Source: Oceanococcus sp041619555
GTDB lineage: Bacteria > Pseudomonadota > Gammaproteobacteria > Nevskiales > Oceanococcaceae
Assembly: GCA_041619555.1 (NCBI GenBank)
Contig: JBFKDQ010000006.1
Location: 37,205-101,204, forward strand
DNA: 64,000 bases
Direction of reading: 5' to 3'
Of this stretch, positions 26,852 through 36,118 are shown piece after piece. Each line of letters begins with the position of its first letter. Position 1 is the stretch's first letter. The notes below the pieces were generated by a model that saw only the letters and a program-made list of their open reading frames with translations, did no database searches and was not told the origin of the DNA. The translations under genes and the position numbers were made by a program.

Positions 26852-27152
26852 GTCAGGCAGACTCCCCAGGCCCGCTCTGATGCAATCTGGGCGTGAACAG
26901 CAGGAAGGAAAAAATCGCCCTTGCGAGGCGAGAGTCGCAGCCCATGGTCGCTTGATTGGCGGGATGGCCAAGGCAGAAAGGGCGGTGGTTCACCAGCAAT
27001 GCCGTATTCATGATGTGATCAGCGCATCCTTTGACGCCAGATGAGAGAGCATCTTAGCCCGGAATCCGCTTGGCGGGTGCAAGAGCAGGGGGCTGAACTG
27101 TTGGCAGTTTCATGGTCAAATGAATTCCAAGCGAGGTGTTGCAGGAGGCATG
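26852..27152. other. Intergenic region, divergent promoters expected
   Basis: It separates the minus-strand small protein from the plus-strand TPR lipoprotein. No clear promoter or RNA gene is visible. Confidence 0.4.
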
Positions 27153-28370
27153 ATGGTCTGTCACTGCGTTTCCAGCGGTGTTCGCCTTGGCGGCGCGAAC
27201 AGCTTGATCGCGTCCGGCCTGGTGCTGGTGGCGGCGCTTAATCTGCTGGGCTGCGCCGGGACCGGGCCGGTCTTGGGCAAGCCCGCCTACAGCCCCGCGC
27301 AGCTGCTGGCGAATCCGGGGCTGACAGAGGCCGAATGGCGGCAGCCGGAAGAAAGCGCACACGTAATTCTGGCCGTCAATCCGGCCATGCGCGCCTTTCT
27401 GGCTCATTATGTGGATGCGGACGCCGCGGACGGGGTGCGCCTGCAGCAACTGCTTGCCGGCATGATCGATCAGGGCTTGCTCGCCCTGGAGTTTGTTCCC
27501 GGCCAGACGCGGACGGCGCAGCAAACCTTTGAAACCCGCAGTGGCAACTGCCTGTCGTTTACCAATCTGTTCGTGGCGCTGGCGCGGGAGATCGGTCTTG
27601 ATGTCCGCTATCAGCTGGTCACGACGCCGGCGCAATGGGAACGTCAGGGCAACTGGGTGGTAATCGACGATCACATCAACACGATCCTGCACAATATCAG
27701 GGTGAAGGGCACGTATCGGCGGGACTACGTGGTCGACTTCAATATCGCGGACTTCCAGGGCAATTATCCGCGAGAAGAGGTTTCTGATGCTCGCGCATTC
27801 GCACTTTATTTCAACAATCGTGGGGCGGAACTTCTGCAGCAGGGCGAATGGCTTGATGCTCTGGGCTATTTTATCCAGGCCTATGAGCGTGCTCCCGACC
27901 AGCCTTCCCTGTGGCTGAATTTAGGCGCCTGGTTCAACGCGCGCGGTGATCTGGCGCGGGCACAGAGCGCCTATCTGCAGGCCTTGCGGCTCAAGCCCCA
28001 CTATCCGGCGGCGCTGTCGAGTCTGGCCCTGCTGTATCAGGCGATGGGAGAGCCGCAATGGGCGGATGCGGTAGAGCGCCGGCTGATGAGCCTGCGGGAT
28101 CAGGACCCTTACTATTTCTACCAGCGTAGCCTGGCGGCGTACCGCCGGGATGAACTGGGGCGGGCCGAGGCCCTATTGCATCAAGCGATCCGATTGAAAC
28201 GGGATGAGCACCGCTTCTTCTTCCTGCGGGCGCTGCTGGCCTATCAACAGGCCAAGCACGCTGCTGCCGAGAAGGATTTGCGCCGGGCCCGCTCGCTCGC
28301 CGATCGGCAAGCGCTCAGAGCGATTTATACGGGCAAGATCGAGTGGTTGCGCCAGGTGCAGGGCAGTTAG
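27153..28370 (+). CDS. Transglutaminase-like and TPR domain lipoprotein
   Basis: The 405-residue protein has a lipoprotein signal (lipobox LLGC, Cys about residue 34), then a transglutaminase-like cysteine-peptidase fold with RSGNCLSFTNLFVALAREIG (candidate nucleophile Cys) and DDHINTIL (candidate His). It ends with four or more TPR units (from about residue 215). ATG 27153 follows AGGAGG by four bases; ATG 27120 and 27150 are alternatives. The architecture is common in gammaproteobacterial envelopes. Enzyme activity is unproven. Confidence 0.78.
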   Translation: MVCHCVSSGVRLGGANSLIASGLVLVAALNLLGCAGTGPVLGKPAYSPAQLLANPGLTEAEWRQPEESAHVILAVNPAMRAFLAHYVDADAADGVRLQQLLAGMIDQGLLALEFVPGQTRTAQQTFETRSGNCLSFTNLFVALAREIGLDVRYQLVTTPAQWERQGNWVVIDDHINTILHNIRVKGTYRRDYVVDFNIADFQGNYPREEVSDARAFALYFNNRGAELLQQGEWLDALGYFIQAYERAPDQPSLWLNLGAWFNARGDLARAQSAYLQALRLKPHYPAALSSLALLYQAMGEPQWADAVERRLMSLRDQDPYYFYQRSLAAYRRDELGRAEALLHQAIRLKRDEHRFFFLRALLAYQQAKHAAAEKDLRRARSLADRQALRAIYTGKIEWLRQVQGS

Positions 28371-28392
28371 CGCAGTCGGTCAGCACGAGGTC

Positions 28393-29037
28393 TCAGCGCT
28401 GAACCTCTCCTGGGCGCAGGATGCGGCGGAAGGTTGCATTAATGCGTGGCCCGACCGCCTGGCGCGTCTTTGGCAGTTGATGGCGCCAGTGCTGCTGGGT
28501 CGCGCCCTGCATCAGCAGCAGGCTGCCATGCTCGAGGTCCAGCCGCATGCCGCCTGCCCTGGCAGGCTGCCGCGGTCGGAAATGGAAGCGACGACGGGCG
28601 CCCAGGCTGATGGATGCGATCACCGGGGCCGGGCCAAGTTCCGTCTCGTCGTCGGCATGCCAGCCCATGCTGTCGCGGCCATCGCGATAGTGGTTGAGCA
28701 GGACGCCATTGAAGCTTTCTTGCAGACAGTGCTCTAGTTGCCGACGCAGACGGTTCAGTTCTGCCGGCCAGATCTGTGGCGGCATGTCGACGCCGGAATA
28801 GCGATAGCGAAGATCGTCGTCGGCAACCCAGGCCATCTGTCGCGGCATCGCGATCTCGCGGCCAAACATGCGCAGGCTGGCACCCTGCCAGTGAATGGTC
28901 CGGCTGAGTTCCTCGAACAATGCATCGGCCCGTGCCGTAGTCAGAAAGCCCGGCCAGTACCAGACGTCCGCATGATCCAGATCCAGCCGCCGGTCCGGCG
29001 CCAGGCCTGAGGCCGCCGCGGCGCCGCAGGCTTGCAT
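28393..29037 (-). CDS. AlkB-like 2-oxoglutarate/Fe(II) dioxygenase
   Basis: The 214-residue protein has the AlkB core: the HxD iron ligands in GWHADDE (His127, Asp129), a distal His at WRHQLPK (His186) and the 2-oxoglutarate-binding RINATFR (198–204). It also has NHYRDGRDSMGWH typical of the AlkB2/ALKBH2-3 group, suggesting repair of alkylated bases. ATG 29037 avoids overlap with the upstream gene; a TTG at 29097 would add 20 residues. Confidence 0.88.
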   Translation of the reverse strand: MQACGAAAASGLAPDRRLDLDHADVWYWPGFLTTARADALFEELSRTIHWQGASLRMFGREIAMPRQMAWVADDDLRYRYSGVDMPPQIWPAELNRLRRQLEHCLQESFNGVLLNHYRDGRDSMGWHADDETELGPAPVIASISLGARRRFHFRPRQPARAGGMRLDLEHGSLLLMQGATQQHWRHQLPKTRQAVGPRINATFRRILRPGEVQR

Positions 29038-29053
29038 CGCGCTGGCGGGCGAA

Positions 29054-29506
29054 TCAGTCTGCGAAGCCAATGGCTGGCCAGATCCGCCGCGCTTCAAGGA
29101 TGTACTCCTGCAGGTTCTGTTCCCATTGCGATCGCACCTTGGCGCTGTAGTTCAGGTAGAGCTTGCCATCGACGATCGACCAGGCCTGCGGATCGATGCC
29201 GACCAGCTTGTGCTTGGCGGCGACGGCATAGGCGCAATAGCCGCCAAACTGGGGTTCGTAACGGGCCGGGTCACGGCGAAACATCTCGCGGTGGTGCGCG
29301 TTGCTGAACAGCCACCGGGCCCCCTTGTAATCCAGCGCGTGGGCCTTGTCGCCTTCGATGGCCTGTCCGCGGCTGAAGTAGGCAACCACGTCGTAGCCCT
29401 TGACCGCGGTGCGGCTGAAAAAACCGGTGTTGATTTTTTCGGTTTCGGCATGCGCCAGCGCGCTGCAGAACAGGGCGAGGAAAAGCCAATGCGGTGATGC
29501 AAACAT
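29054..29506 (-). CDS. Exported YHS domain protein
   Basis: The 150-residue protein has a signal peptide (MFASPHWLFLALFCSALAHA) and a YHS-type domain with GYDVVAYF, GARWLFSNAHHREMFRRDP and YGGYCAYAV-like FGGYCAYAVA. Such proteins are often found with metal-related functions, but no activity is established. ATG 29506 follows GGAGAG with ideal spacing; the frame extends upstream without homology. It is 16 bases upstream of the AlkB-like gene on the same strand. Confidence 0.85.
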   Translation of the reverse strand: MFASPHWLFLALFCSALAHAETEKINTGFFSRTAVKGYDVVAYFSRGQAIEGDKAHALDYKGARWLFSNAHHREMFRRDPARYEPQFGGYCAYAVAAKHKLVGIDPQAWSIVDGKLYLNYSAKVRSQWEQNLQEYILEARRIWPAIGFAD

Positions 29507-29786
29507 GCAACTCTCCTTCAATTTTTCGCATCGCTCGGCTGGGCCGGAAATCGGATTCTCAGCGAAAAACAATGGCGGCCCGGCCGGTGCATCGCGAGCA
29601 CCGCTGCTGTTAGCCTGGTGGCATCGTGCCACAGGGATAGCGGCGCGGAGCTGGCGCCATCGGTCGTGGATAAGACGGGCATTGTGGCAGCTTGGGCGCG
29701 GGGTCGTGCAACCTGTCCGTGCTGGGCTTGTCCCATGTTATGGCCCATGGTGTCCGGCGCCGGCGAATGAGCAGCGAGGAAGCGGA

Positions 29787-31211
29787 GTGCATAGAAGAAA
29801 ACGGGTGCGCCATACGGCCCTCACCGGGCAGTTGCACATCGCCATGAATCGCTTTGGCCTGGGCGCCAGCGCTGCCGATCTGCAGGCGGCCCGAACGGAT
29901 CCGCAGTCATGGGTGCTGCGGCAACTCGATGGTCCGATGCCGCGTACGGAGTCGGCGCTGGATTCGCAGCTTGCCCTGCGTCAGAGCCGCAGGCTCGCCC
30001 AGGCCAGGCGCGCTGCGGAACTCAAGGGGGATGTCGAGGCGCTTGAAGGCGCGCAGGCTGAACTGAGGCGATTGCGGTTGGCAGATGTCGCCGCTCGTTA
30101 CAACCATCTGGTGCAGACCACGAAACCCTTGCTTGCCCGGCTGGGGCTGTTCTGGGCCAACCATTTCGCGATTTCCGCGGAGACCCCGGTGCTGCGTCTG
30201 TTGCCAGGTCCTTTCGAGCGCGAGGCGATTTTTCCGCATGTGCTGGGGCGTTTCGAGGACATGCTGCTGGCGGTGTGCGAGCATCCGGCGATGCTGCTGT
30301 ATCTCAATAACGATCAGTCTTTCGGGCCGGACTCGATGGTCGCCAGTCGGCACCGCAAGCGCATCGAGCAGGGCATGTCCATGCGGCGTGCGCGGATCGG
30401 CCTGAACGAGAATCTGGCGCGCGAGGTGCTTGAACTGCATACGCTGGGAGTCAATGGGGGATATGCCCAGGAGGACGTTCAGGAGCTGGCGCGTGGGCTC
30501 ACCGGCTGGTCGATCCGGCAGCCCAGGATTGAAGCAGATGATGCCGCAAGCCGGAGCGTTTTTCGCTTCAAGCCGCAGGCTCACCAACCGGGAGCGCGGC
30601 GCCTGCTTGGCCGGTCATTCGCTGAAGCCGGTCAGGCACAGGGCAGGGAAATGCTGCAGTTCCTGGCGCGCCAGCCCGCGACCGCGGATTTCGTCTCGCG
30701 CAAGCTGGTGATTCATCTGTGCGGCGATGCGCCGGATGAGGCTCTCGTGCGCAACGCAGCCGAAGTCTTTCTGGCGACCGATGGGGATCTGGCGGCCGTG
30801 GTGCGCAACATCCTCGAAGCTTCCCGGGCCTGGAGCCCGGACCTGCGAAAATTTCGTTCGCCACGCGAGTTCCTGATTGCCGGCCTGCGCCTGAGTGGTC
30901 GTGAGCTGAACCCGAATCAATGGTTCGGATGGTTGCGCTTGCTCGGACAGCCCCCGGACTTGCCGCGCTCCCCGGCTGGATGGCCTGATCAGGCGAGGAA
31001 CTGGATCAGCAGCGATGCCCTGTGGAAGCGGGTGCAGATCGCCGAGCGGCTGACGACGGTGAGCGGTCCGGGTGTCGAGCCGCTCATGCTGGCGCAGATG
31101 GCGCTGGGTGATCAGTTGAAAAGTGAAACCCGCCTGGCGATCAGCCGTGCGCCAGACCGCAGAATGGCCACGACCCTGTGTTTCAGTTGTCCGGAGTTCC
31201 AATGGCGATGA
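29787..31211 (+). CDS. DUF1800 family protein, copy 1
   Basis: The 474-residue protein matches the DUF1800 pattern: an N-terminal MNRFGLGAS motif, LGLFWANHFAIS, a central NENLAREVLELHTLGVNGGY followed by DVQELARGLTGWSI, and ADFVSRKLVIHLCGD. GTG 29787 is chosen because GAGGA lies seven bases upstream; ATG 29844 is the alternative, and earlier sequence in frame belongs to the opposite-strand gene region. It overlaps the DUF1501 gene by ten bases. Such pairs are recurrent, with unknown function, and probably act in the envelope. Confidence 0.85.
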   Translation: MHRRKRVRHTALTGQLHIAMNRFGLGASAADLQAARTDPQSWVLRQLDGPMPRTESALDSQLALRQSRRLAQARRAAELKGDVEALEGAQAELRRLRLADVAARYNHLVQTTKPLLARLGLFWANHFAISAETPVLRLLPGPFEREAIFPHVLGRFEDMLLAVCEHPAMLLYLNNDQSFGPDSMVASRHRKRIEQGMSMRRARIGLNENLAREVLELHTLGVNGGYAQEDVQELARGLTGWSIRQPRIEADDAASRSVFRFKPQAHQPGARRLLGRSFAEAGQAQGREMLQFLARQPATADFVSRKLVIHLCGDAPDEALVRNAAEVFLATDGDLAAVVRNILEASRAWSPDLRKFRSPREFLIAGLRLSGRELNPNQWFGWLRLLGQPPDLPRSPAGWPDQARNWISSDALWKRVQIAERLTTVSGPGVEPLMLAQMALGDQLKSETRLAISRAPDRRMATTLCFSCPEFQWR

Positions 31212-32371
31212 ATGCGCGATCACGACGGCAGTTTCTCCAGGGCCTGGCGCTGGGGGCGGTCGCCCTGAATGTCCCCGGCTTGTGTCTGGCGGGCGCACCG
31301 AACCGGAAGAAGACCATCCTCGTCATCCTGCGCGGCGGCATGGATGGTCTGGGCGCGGTTCCCCCTGTCGGGGACCCCTGGTTGCACAAGCAGCGGTCGG
31401 CGCTGGTGGCGCCCGAGGTCTTGCCCTTGGACCGTGGATTCGGCCTCCATCCCGGTCTGGCTTTTACTGCCGAGAAATTTGCTGCCAAACAGGCCATCGT
31501 GTGTCATGCCGTGGCAACGCCGTATCGGTCCCGTTCGCACTTTGCGGCGCAGGATTGTCTGGAGAACGGCAGCGGGAGCGCCGATGGTGCGCGTGATGGT
31601 TGGCTCGGTCGTTTGCTGCAGGCCCGCAGGGACGAGCAGGCGATCGCGATGATGACGACCGTTCCGCTGATCTGTGCAGGCCGTCCCGACGGGGTATCCA
31701 ACTGGTCGGTTTCGGGCCTGCGTGATCCGCGAGATGCCTTGCTCGAGCGCCTGTCGGATCTGTATGCAGATGATCCGCAATTGGCCTCAAGTTTTGCCGA
31801 AGCCATGGAACTCGATCGCCTGATGGGAGACGATGACCGGCCGCAGGGCAGGTCCCGCAATGCCCTGCACGCGGCCTGCGAGGTGGCGGCCAGAACATTG
31901 CGGCTGGAAGGCGGCCCCAGCATTGCGGTGCTGGAGGATACGGGCTGGGATACGCATGCCCGTCAGGGCGCCGGGCAGGGCCGCCTGGCACGCCAGTTGC
32001 AGCGTCTGGACGCCGGATTGCGTCTGCTGGCCGAGCATCTGGGGCCGGTCTGGTCCGACACCGTGGTGATGGTGGTTTCGGAGTTTGGCCGGACGGTCGC
32101 GACCAATGGCACCGGCGGCACGGATCATGGAACGGGCAGCGCGGCCTTGTTGCTGGGCGGTGCACTCAAGGGTGGACAGATCATCGCCGACTGGCCCGGG
32201 CTGGCGCCCGAGGCGCTCTATCAGGGCCGCGACCTGAGGCCGACGATGGATCTGCGAAGCATCTTCGCCGGGGTTCTGCGAGACCACCTCAAGCTCGATG
32301 CCCGGCTCATCCGCCAGCAGGTTTTCGTTGATGCGCAGCGCCTGCCGATTCAGGACCAGCTGATCGCCTGA
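31202..32371 (+). CDS. DUF1501 family protein, copy 1
   Basis: The 389-residue protein has a Tat-like N-terminus (SRRQFLQGLALGAVALNVPG), then the alkaline-phosphatase-superfamily-like DUF1501 features LVILRGGMDGLG, WDTHARQGAGQGRLARQLQR and VSEFGRTVATNGTGGTDHG. ATG 31202 has GGAG upstream and overlaps DUF1800 by 10 bases, indicating coupling. The substrate is unknown; export through the Tat route is inferred from the twin-Arg motif. Confidence 0.87.
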   Translation: MAMNARSRRQFLQGLALGAVALNVPGLCLAGAPNRKKTILVILRGGMDGLGAVPPVGDPWLHKQRSALVAPEVLPLDRGFGLHPGLAFTAEKFAAKQAIVCHAVATPYRSRSHFAAQDCLENGSGSADGARDGWLGRLLQARRDEQAIAMMTTVPLICAGRPDGVSNWSVSGLRDPRDALLERLSDLYADDPQLASSFAEAMELDRLMGDDDRPQGRSRNALHAACEVAARTLRLEGGPSIAVLEDTGWDTHARQGAGQGRLARQLQRLDAGLRLLAEHLGPVWSDTVVMVVSEFGRTVATNGTGGTDHGTGSAALLLGGALKGGQIIADWPGLAPEALYQGRDLRPTMDLRSIFAGVLRDHLKLDARLIRQQVFVDAQRLPIQDQLIA

Positions 32372-32486
32372 GCGCTGACGGGGCAGGCGCGGATCGGTCA
32401 TGCGAGCCTGCGATGTCCTGCTGGCCCGCGAGGCCTCGTCGCCGCTTGGGTCTTTGTTACACTCCGATGCCGCAGCGCTGGAGTCC

Positions 32487-35400
32487 ATGTCGATGAGATT
32501 GCCCATTGTGTTGTTGCTGCTTTTGTGCAGCGCGCCTGGTCTGGCGAGGCAGGGCGATCGGCCAGCTTCGCAGCGCTTTGCCCTGGATCTGCAGCCAGCG
32601 GAGGAACGAGTGCTCATGCGGCCGGCGCTGGAGTTGCTCGCCGAGGATGCAGCCCGCCCGGTGGGCGCCTTGCGTTTCGCTCAGCCTGTCGCGGTGAGCT
32701 GGACGGTGTCGGATCATGGGACCTGGACCACCTTGCCGGACGGATCGGCCCTGTGGGCCATGGCGGTCGATGTGCCCGGCGCGACCGACCTGAATTTCGC
32801 CTTGTCCCGGTTCAATCTTCCGGCCGGTGCAAGCTTTCATGTCATTGGCGCTGACGGCTATTACCAGGGGCCTTACATCTCTAGCGATAGCCGCAAGTCG
32901 GCGCCCTTGTGGTTGCCGGTGGTGCCCGGTTCACGGGCGCAGCTGGAACTGCATCTGCCCCAGCGGGATGCGAATTTCGAGCTGGAGGTCATGCAGGTGG
33001 GGGCAGGCTACCGCGATCTGTTCGGCCGCGGACAGAAATCCGCCGCAATGAGCAAACAAGGCAGCTGCAATATCGACGTAATCTGTCCGCAAGCGGATGC
33101 CTGGCGCGATGAAGTGCGCAGTGTGATGCGGTTTACGGTCAATGGCTCGGGCCTCTGTACGGGGACGCTGATCATGGATGCCGAGTCGAGCTTCACGCCC
33201 TATGTGCTGACCGCCAATCATTGCGGCATTGATGCCGGCAATGCCGCCAGTCTGGTGTTCTACTGGAACTTCGAGTCGCCCAGTTGCCAGCAGCTCGGTG
33301 GTGGATCACTGGCGCAGAATCAATCGGGTGCAATCTTTCGCGCCGCCCGCGCGGATGTGGACATGGCCCTGGTCGAGCTCGTCAGCGTGCCGGCGACCGA
33401 ATTTCAGGTGTACTACGCCGGCTGGGACCGCAGTGACCAGGCACCGCCAGGGAGTGTGGGTATTCATCACCCCAACGGGGATGAAAAAGCCATCAGCTTC
33501 AATTCCGACCCGCTCAGCACGATCAATTCCTGCATTGGTAGCGGTGGAGTGTCCAGCCACTGGCTGGTCAATAACTGGGAGTCGGGGACCACCGAGCCCG
33601 GCTCATCGGGTTCCGGCCTTTGGCGCAGTGACAGCAAGCAGGTGGTGGGCTTTCTGTCCGGCGGTTCGGCGTCCTGCAGCCAGACCAATGGCAGCGACTG
33701 CTACGGCAAATTTTCGGTGGCCTGGGAGGGGCTGGATCACGGCCTGCGCTTGCGGGACTGGCTGGATCCGAACGGGCGGGGTTCGCTTGCGGTGGCGGGA
33801 TCCAATCCGCCGCCGGAAGTGAATGTGCTGGCCACCCGCGTCGAGGACAGCTGCGCACATGCGGCCGCGGATGGCGTTGCCGAACCGGGCGAAACCTTGG
33901 ACGTTTTCGTGCGTTTGCGTGCTTCCGGCGCCTTGAACGGCGTGACCGGAGTTCTGGTTTCTGCGGATTCTGCAGTCACGGTGCTGCAGGGCGCAGCCCA
34001 GTGGCCCGATCTCGAGGCCAACGTGGCGGCCGAAAACCTCTCGGCCTTTCGCCTGCAACTGGCGGCCGGCCAGGCCTGCCCGGCCGAACTCGCCTTGCGT
34101 CTTGATCTGAGCGCGAATGAAATGCCGGACCTCTCGCTAGACTTGAGCCTGGCGGTCGGTCTGAGCGCGATTGTGGATGCTCCGCAGGCCATTCCAGACA
34201 ACAGCGCCGCAGGTCTGGAAAGCCCCCTGCACCTGGATTACACCGGTTCGATTGCGGATGTACAGGTGCGCGTTGAGATCAGTCATCCCTTCGTCGGTGA
34301 TCTGAAGATCCTGCTGCGCCATCCTTCCGGCGGCGAAGTCGTCCTGCTCGATCGCCCGGGGATTCCGGGGTCGGAGTACGGTTGCGGCGATGATGATCTG
34401 GACGTGATCTTCGATGATGCCGCGGCGGCGGCGCTGGAAGGACATTGTGCCGGCACCCAGCCCTGGTACCAGGGCTCGGCCCGGCCGGATTCGCCGCTTG
34501 CTGCGCTGGCGGGGCTGCCGGCAGCGGGGGAGTGGATCCTGGTGGTCAGCGATCTCGCGGCCGGGGATGCCGGCACTCTGCTGCGCTGGGAGCTCGTCGC
34601 GCCAGAGCTGGAGCAGTGCAATAGCTGCGGCGGCCAGCATCCTTTTGCGCCCGTCCTGCTCGCGTTGGCGGATCAGGGCGGGGTCGCCGGTGACGATCAG
34701 GCCTTGCTCCGGGACTTCGATGTGATGGTCAGGGACACGCAGGATGGCAGCCTGCTGCGTGCCGTGGCCTACAGCGGCAACTACCACGGTCAGCTGGCCG
34801 TGGTGATTCCCGGTGCGCTTGATGGCGACACTCTGGCCGTGCTGGGCCGGGATCTGTCCCAGGGCCTGGCGCGCGTGCAAATTCGTGATGCCGCCAGCGG
34901 AGGTTTCGTCACCGCGATGGCCCTGGATCCGACGCTGAGTTACCTCGCCATGCATCATCTGGCCGATATTGACGGGGCAGGGACGCAGGCACTGGTGCTG
35001 ATCAGCCGGGATGCCAGCGGCCTGTTTCGCGCACAATTGAGAGGCCTGGACGGCAGTGCATTGGGCTCGGTGAAATTCGGGCGAACAGGTGAGTTTGTTG
35101 CCAGTGATGTGGTGTCCGCTGGTGCAGGCAGCCAAATCGGCCTGCTGCTCAAGCTGCCGTCGGGCGCCGTGCGGGCGACGCTCAAGAGCCCGGCCAACCT
35201 GCTGATCAACACCCTGTTCTATGCCCGGGCATTCGAGCCGGTGGATTTCGCCATCATGCCCCATGCGTATGGGAGTGGGCAGCATGCCTACGCGGTCATG
35301 GCCAGCGATGGCAGCAAGGCCCGGCTGAGCTTGCAGGACATCCATCGAGCCCAGCGGCGTAATCTCGGCTTCGGTCCGCCTGGCAGCGGAGGACCCCGGA

Positions 35401-35663
35401 ATCTGTTCCTGATTCCTGCTGCCACGCCTCTGTTTGCGAGCCTGATTGGCAGCGAGCTGAAATGGTCCAGCGCCGATGGCCTCAGCCGCGGCAAGATGAC
35501 GCTGGCCAGCAGCGGGGTGGACTGGTCGCAGGCCGTGGGCACTGTGGATGTGGATGGCCAGGGCAACCCGGGGGCGGTGGTGCTGGGACGAACCAATGGC
35601 GGGGTCTGGCGGACCTGGGCGAAGCGGCTGAACAACAGTTTCGTGCGATCGATCGACTACTAG
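32487..35663 (+). CDS. Secreted lysyl-endopeptidase-like serine protease with P domain
   Basis: The 1058-residue protein has a signal peptide (MRLPIVLLLLLCSAPGLA) and a pro-region. A trypsin-fold catalytic domain follows, with triad His245 (TANHCG), Asp292 (DVDMALVEL) and Ser374 (PGSSGSGLW), and cysteines as in Achromobacter-type protease I. A P/Homo-B-type domain covers about 570–710 (ISHPFVGDLKILLRHPSGGE). The last 350 residues resemble a beta-propeller of degenerate FG-GAP/VCBS-type repeats. ATG 32487 follows GGAG. It is probably secreted by type II secretion; the Lys specificity is inferred. Confidence 0.85.
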   Translation: MSMRLPIVLLLLLCSAPGLARQGDRPASQRFALDLQPAEERVLMRPALELLAEDAARPVGALRFAQPVAVSWTVSDHGTWTTLPDGSALWAMAVDVPGATDLNFALSRFNLPAGASFHVIGADGYYQGPYISSDSRKSAPLWLPVVPGSRAQLELHLPQRDANFELEVMQVGAGYRDLFGRGQKSAAMSKQGSCNIDVICPQADAWRDEVRSVMRFTVNGSGLCTGTLIMDAESSFTPYVLTANHCGIDAGNAASLVFYWNFESPSCQQLGGGSLAQNQSGAIFRAARADVDMALVELVSVPATEFQVYYAGWDRSDQAPPGSVGIHHPNGDEKAISFNSDPLSTINSCIGSGGVSSHWLVNNWESGTTEPGSSGSGLWRSDSKQVVGFLSGGSASCSQTNGSDCYGKFSVAWEGLDHGLRLRDWLDPNGRGSLAVAGSNPPPEVNVLATRVEDSCAHAAADGVAEPGETLDVFVRLRASGALNGVTGVLVSADSAVTVLQGAAQWPDLEANVAAENLSAFRLQLAAGQACPAELALRLDLSANEMPDLSLDLSLAVGLSAIVDAPQAIPDNSAAGLESPLHLDYTGSIADVQVRVEISHPFVGDLKILLRHPSGGEVVLLDRPGIPGSEYGCGDDDLDVIFDDAAAAALEGHCAGTQPWYQGSARPDSPLAALAGLPAAGEWILVVSDLAAGDAGTLLRWELVAPELEQCNSCGGQHPFAPVLLALADQGGVAGDDQALLRDFDVMVRDTQDGSLLRAVAYSGNYHGQLAVVIPGALDGDTLAVLGRDLSQGLARVQIRDAASGGFVTAMALDPTLSYLAMHHLADIDGAGTQALVLISRDASGLFRAQLRGLDGSALGSVKFGRTGEFVASDVVSAGAGSQIGLLLKLPSGAVRATLKSPANLLINTLFYARAFEPVDFAIMPHAYGSGQHAYAVMASDGSKARLSLQDIHRAQRRNLGFGPPGSGGPRNLFLIPAATPLFASLIGSELKWSSADGLSRGKMTLASSGVDWSQAVGTVDVDGQGNPGAVVLGRTNGGVWRTWAKRLNNSFVRSIDY

Positions 35664-35700
35664 ACGGCCGCCGTTTTTCCGGCCGCGGATGTCCGGGCGT

Positions 35701-35922
35701 TCAGGCAGGCCAAGCCGTGTGCGCGAGCAGGGGGATGGATGCCGCATGGTTGGGTATCGGGCGGGCCTGGCTGAAGCAGGGGTCCGTGCGCGCCCAAAAG
35801 GTGCCGACGGTCGGATAGGCCAGCCCCGGACTGGCGAGGTGGTCTCGGCAAAGGGCGAGACTGGATTGTGCGTAGCTGGAGCCGGTCTTGCCGTGCCCGA
35901 CGTGCAGGAACACGGTCGTCAT
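35701..35922 (-). pseudogene. Truncated sulfotransferase-family gene (N-terminal fragment)
   Basis: Minus-strand MTTVFLHVGHGKTGSSYAQS is the PAPS-binding (5'-phosphosulfate loop) start of sulfotransferase-fold proteins, where HxGxxKTGSS binds the phosphosulfate. The frame then decays and stops after 73 codons, against 250–350 for a full enzyme. Downstream sequence (below 35701) shows no continuation before the protease gene. It may be a decayed gene; a short functional protein is unlikely. Confidence 0.6.
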
Positions 35923-36118
35923 CGGGACGATTTTCTTGATGCAGTAAGATGGCTGCGGGGCGCATGGACACCACGAATCGCAGCAGTTTGATGGAGGCGA
36001 GCCTGGGGGAGTGGGTCGGCATCTGGAAAATTGGTCGCCGCGCGCAAGGGCGCCTGCAACGGCCTGCATCCATCCGCCGTCCGCTAGGCGCATTGAGAAC
36101 TCACAGAGAAACAAAGAG

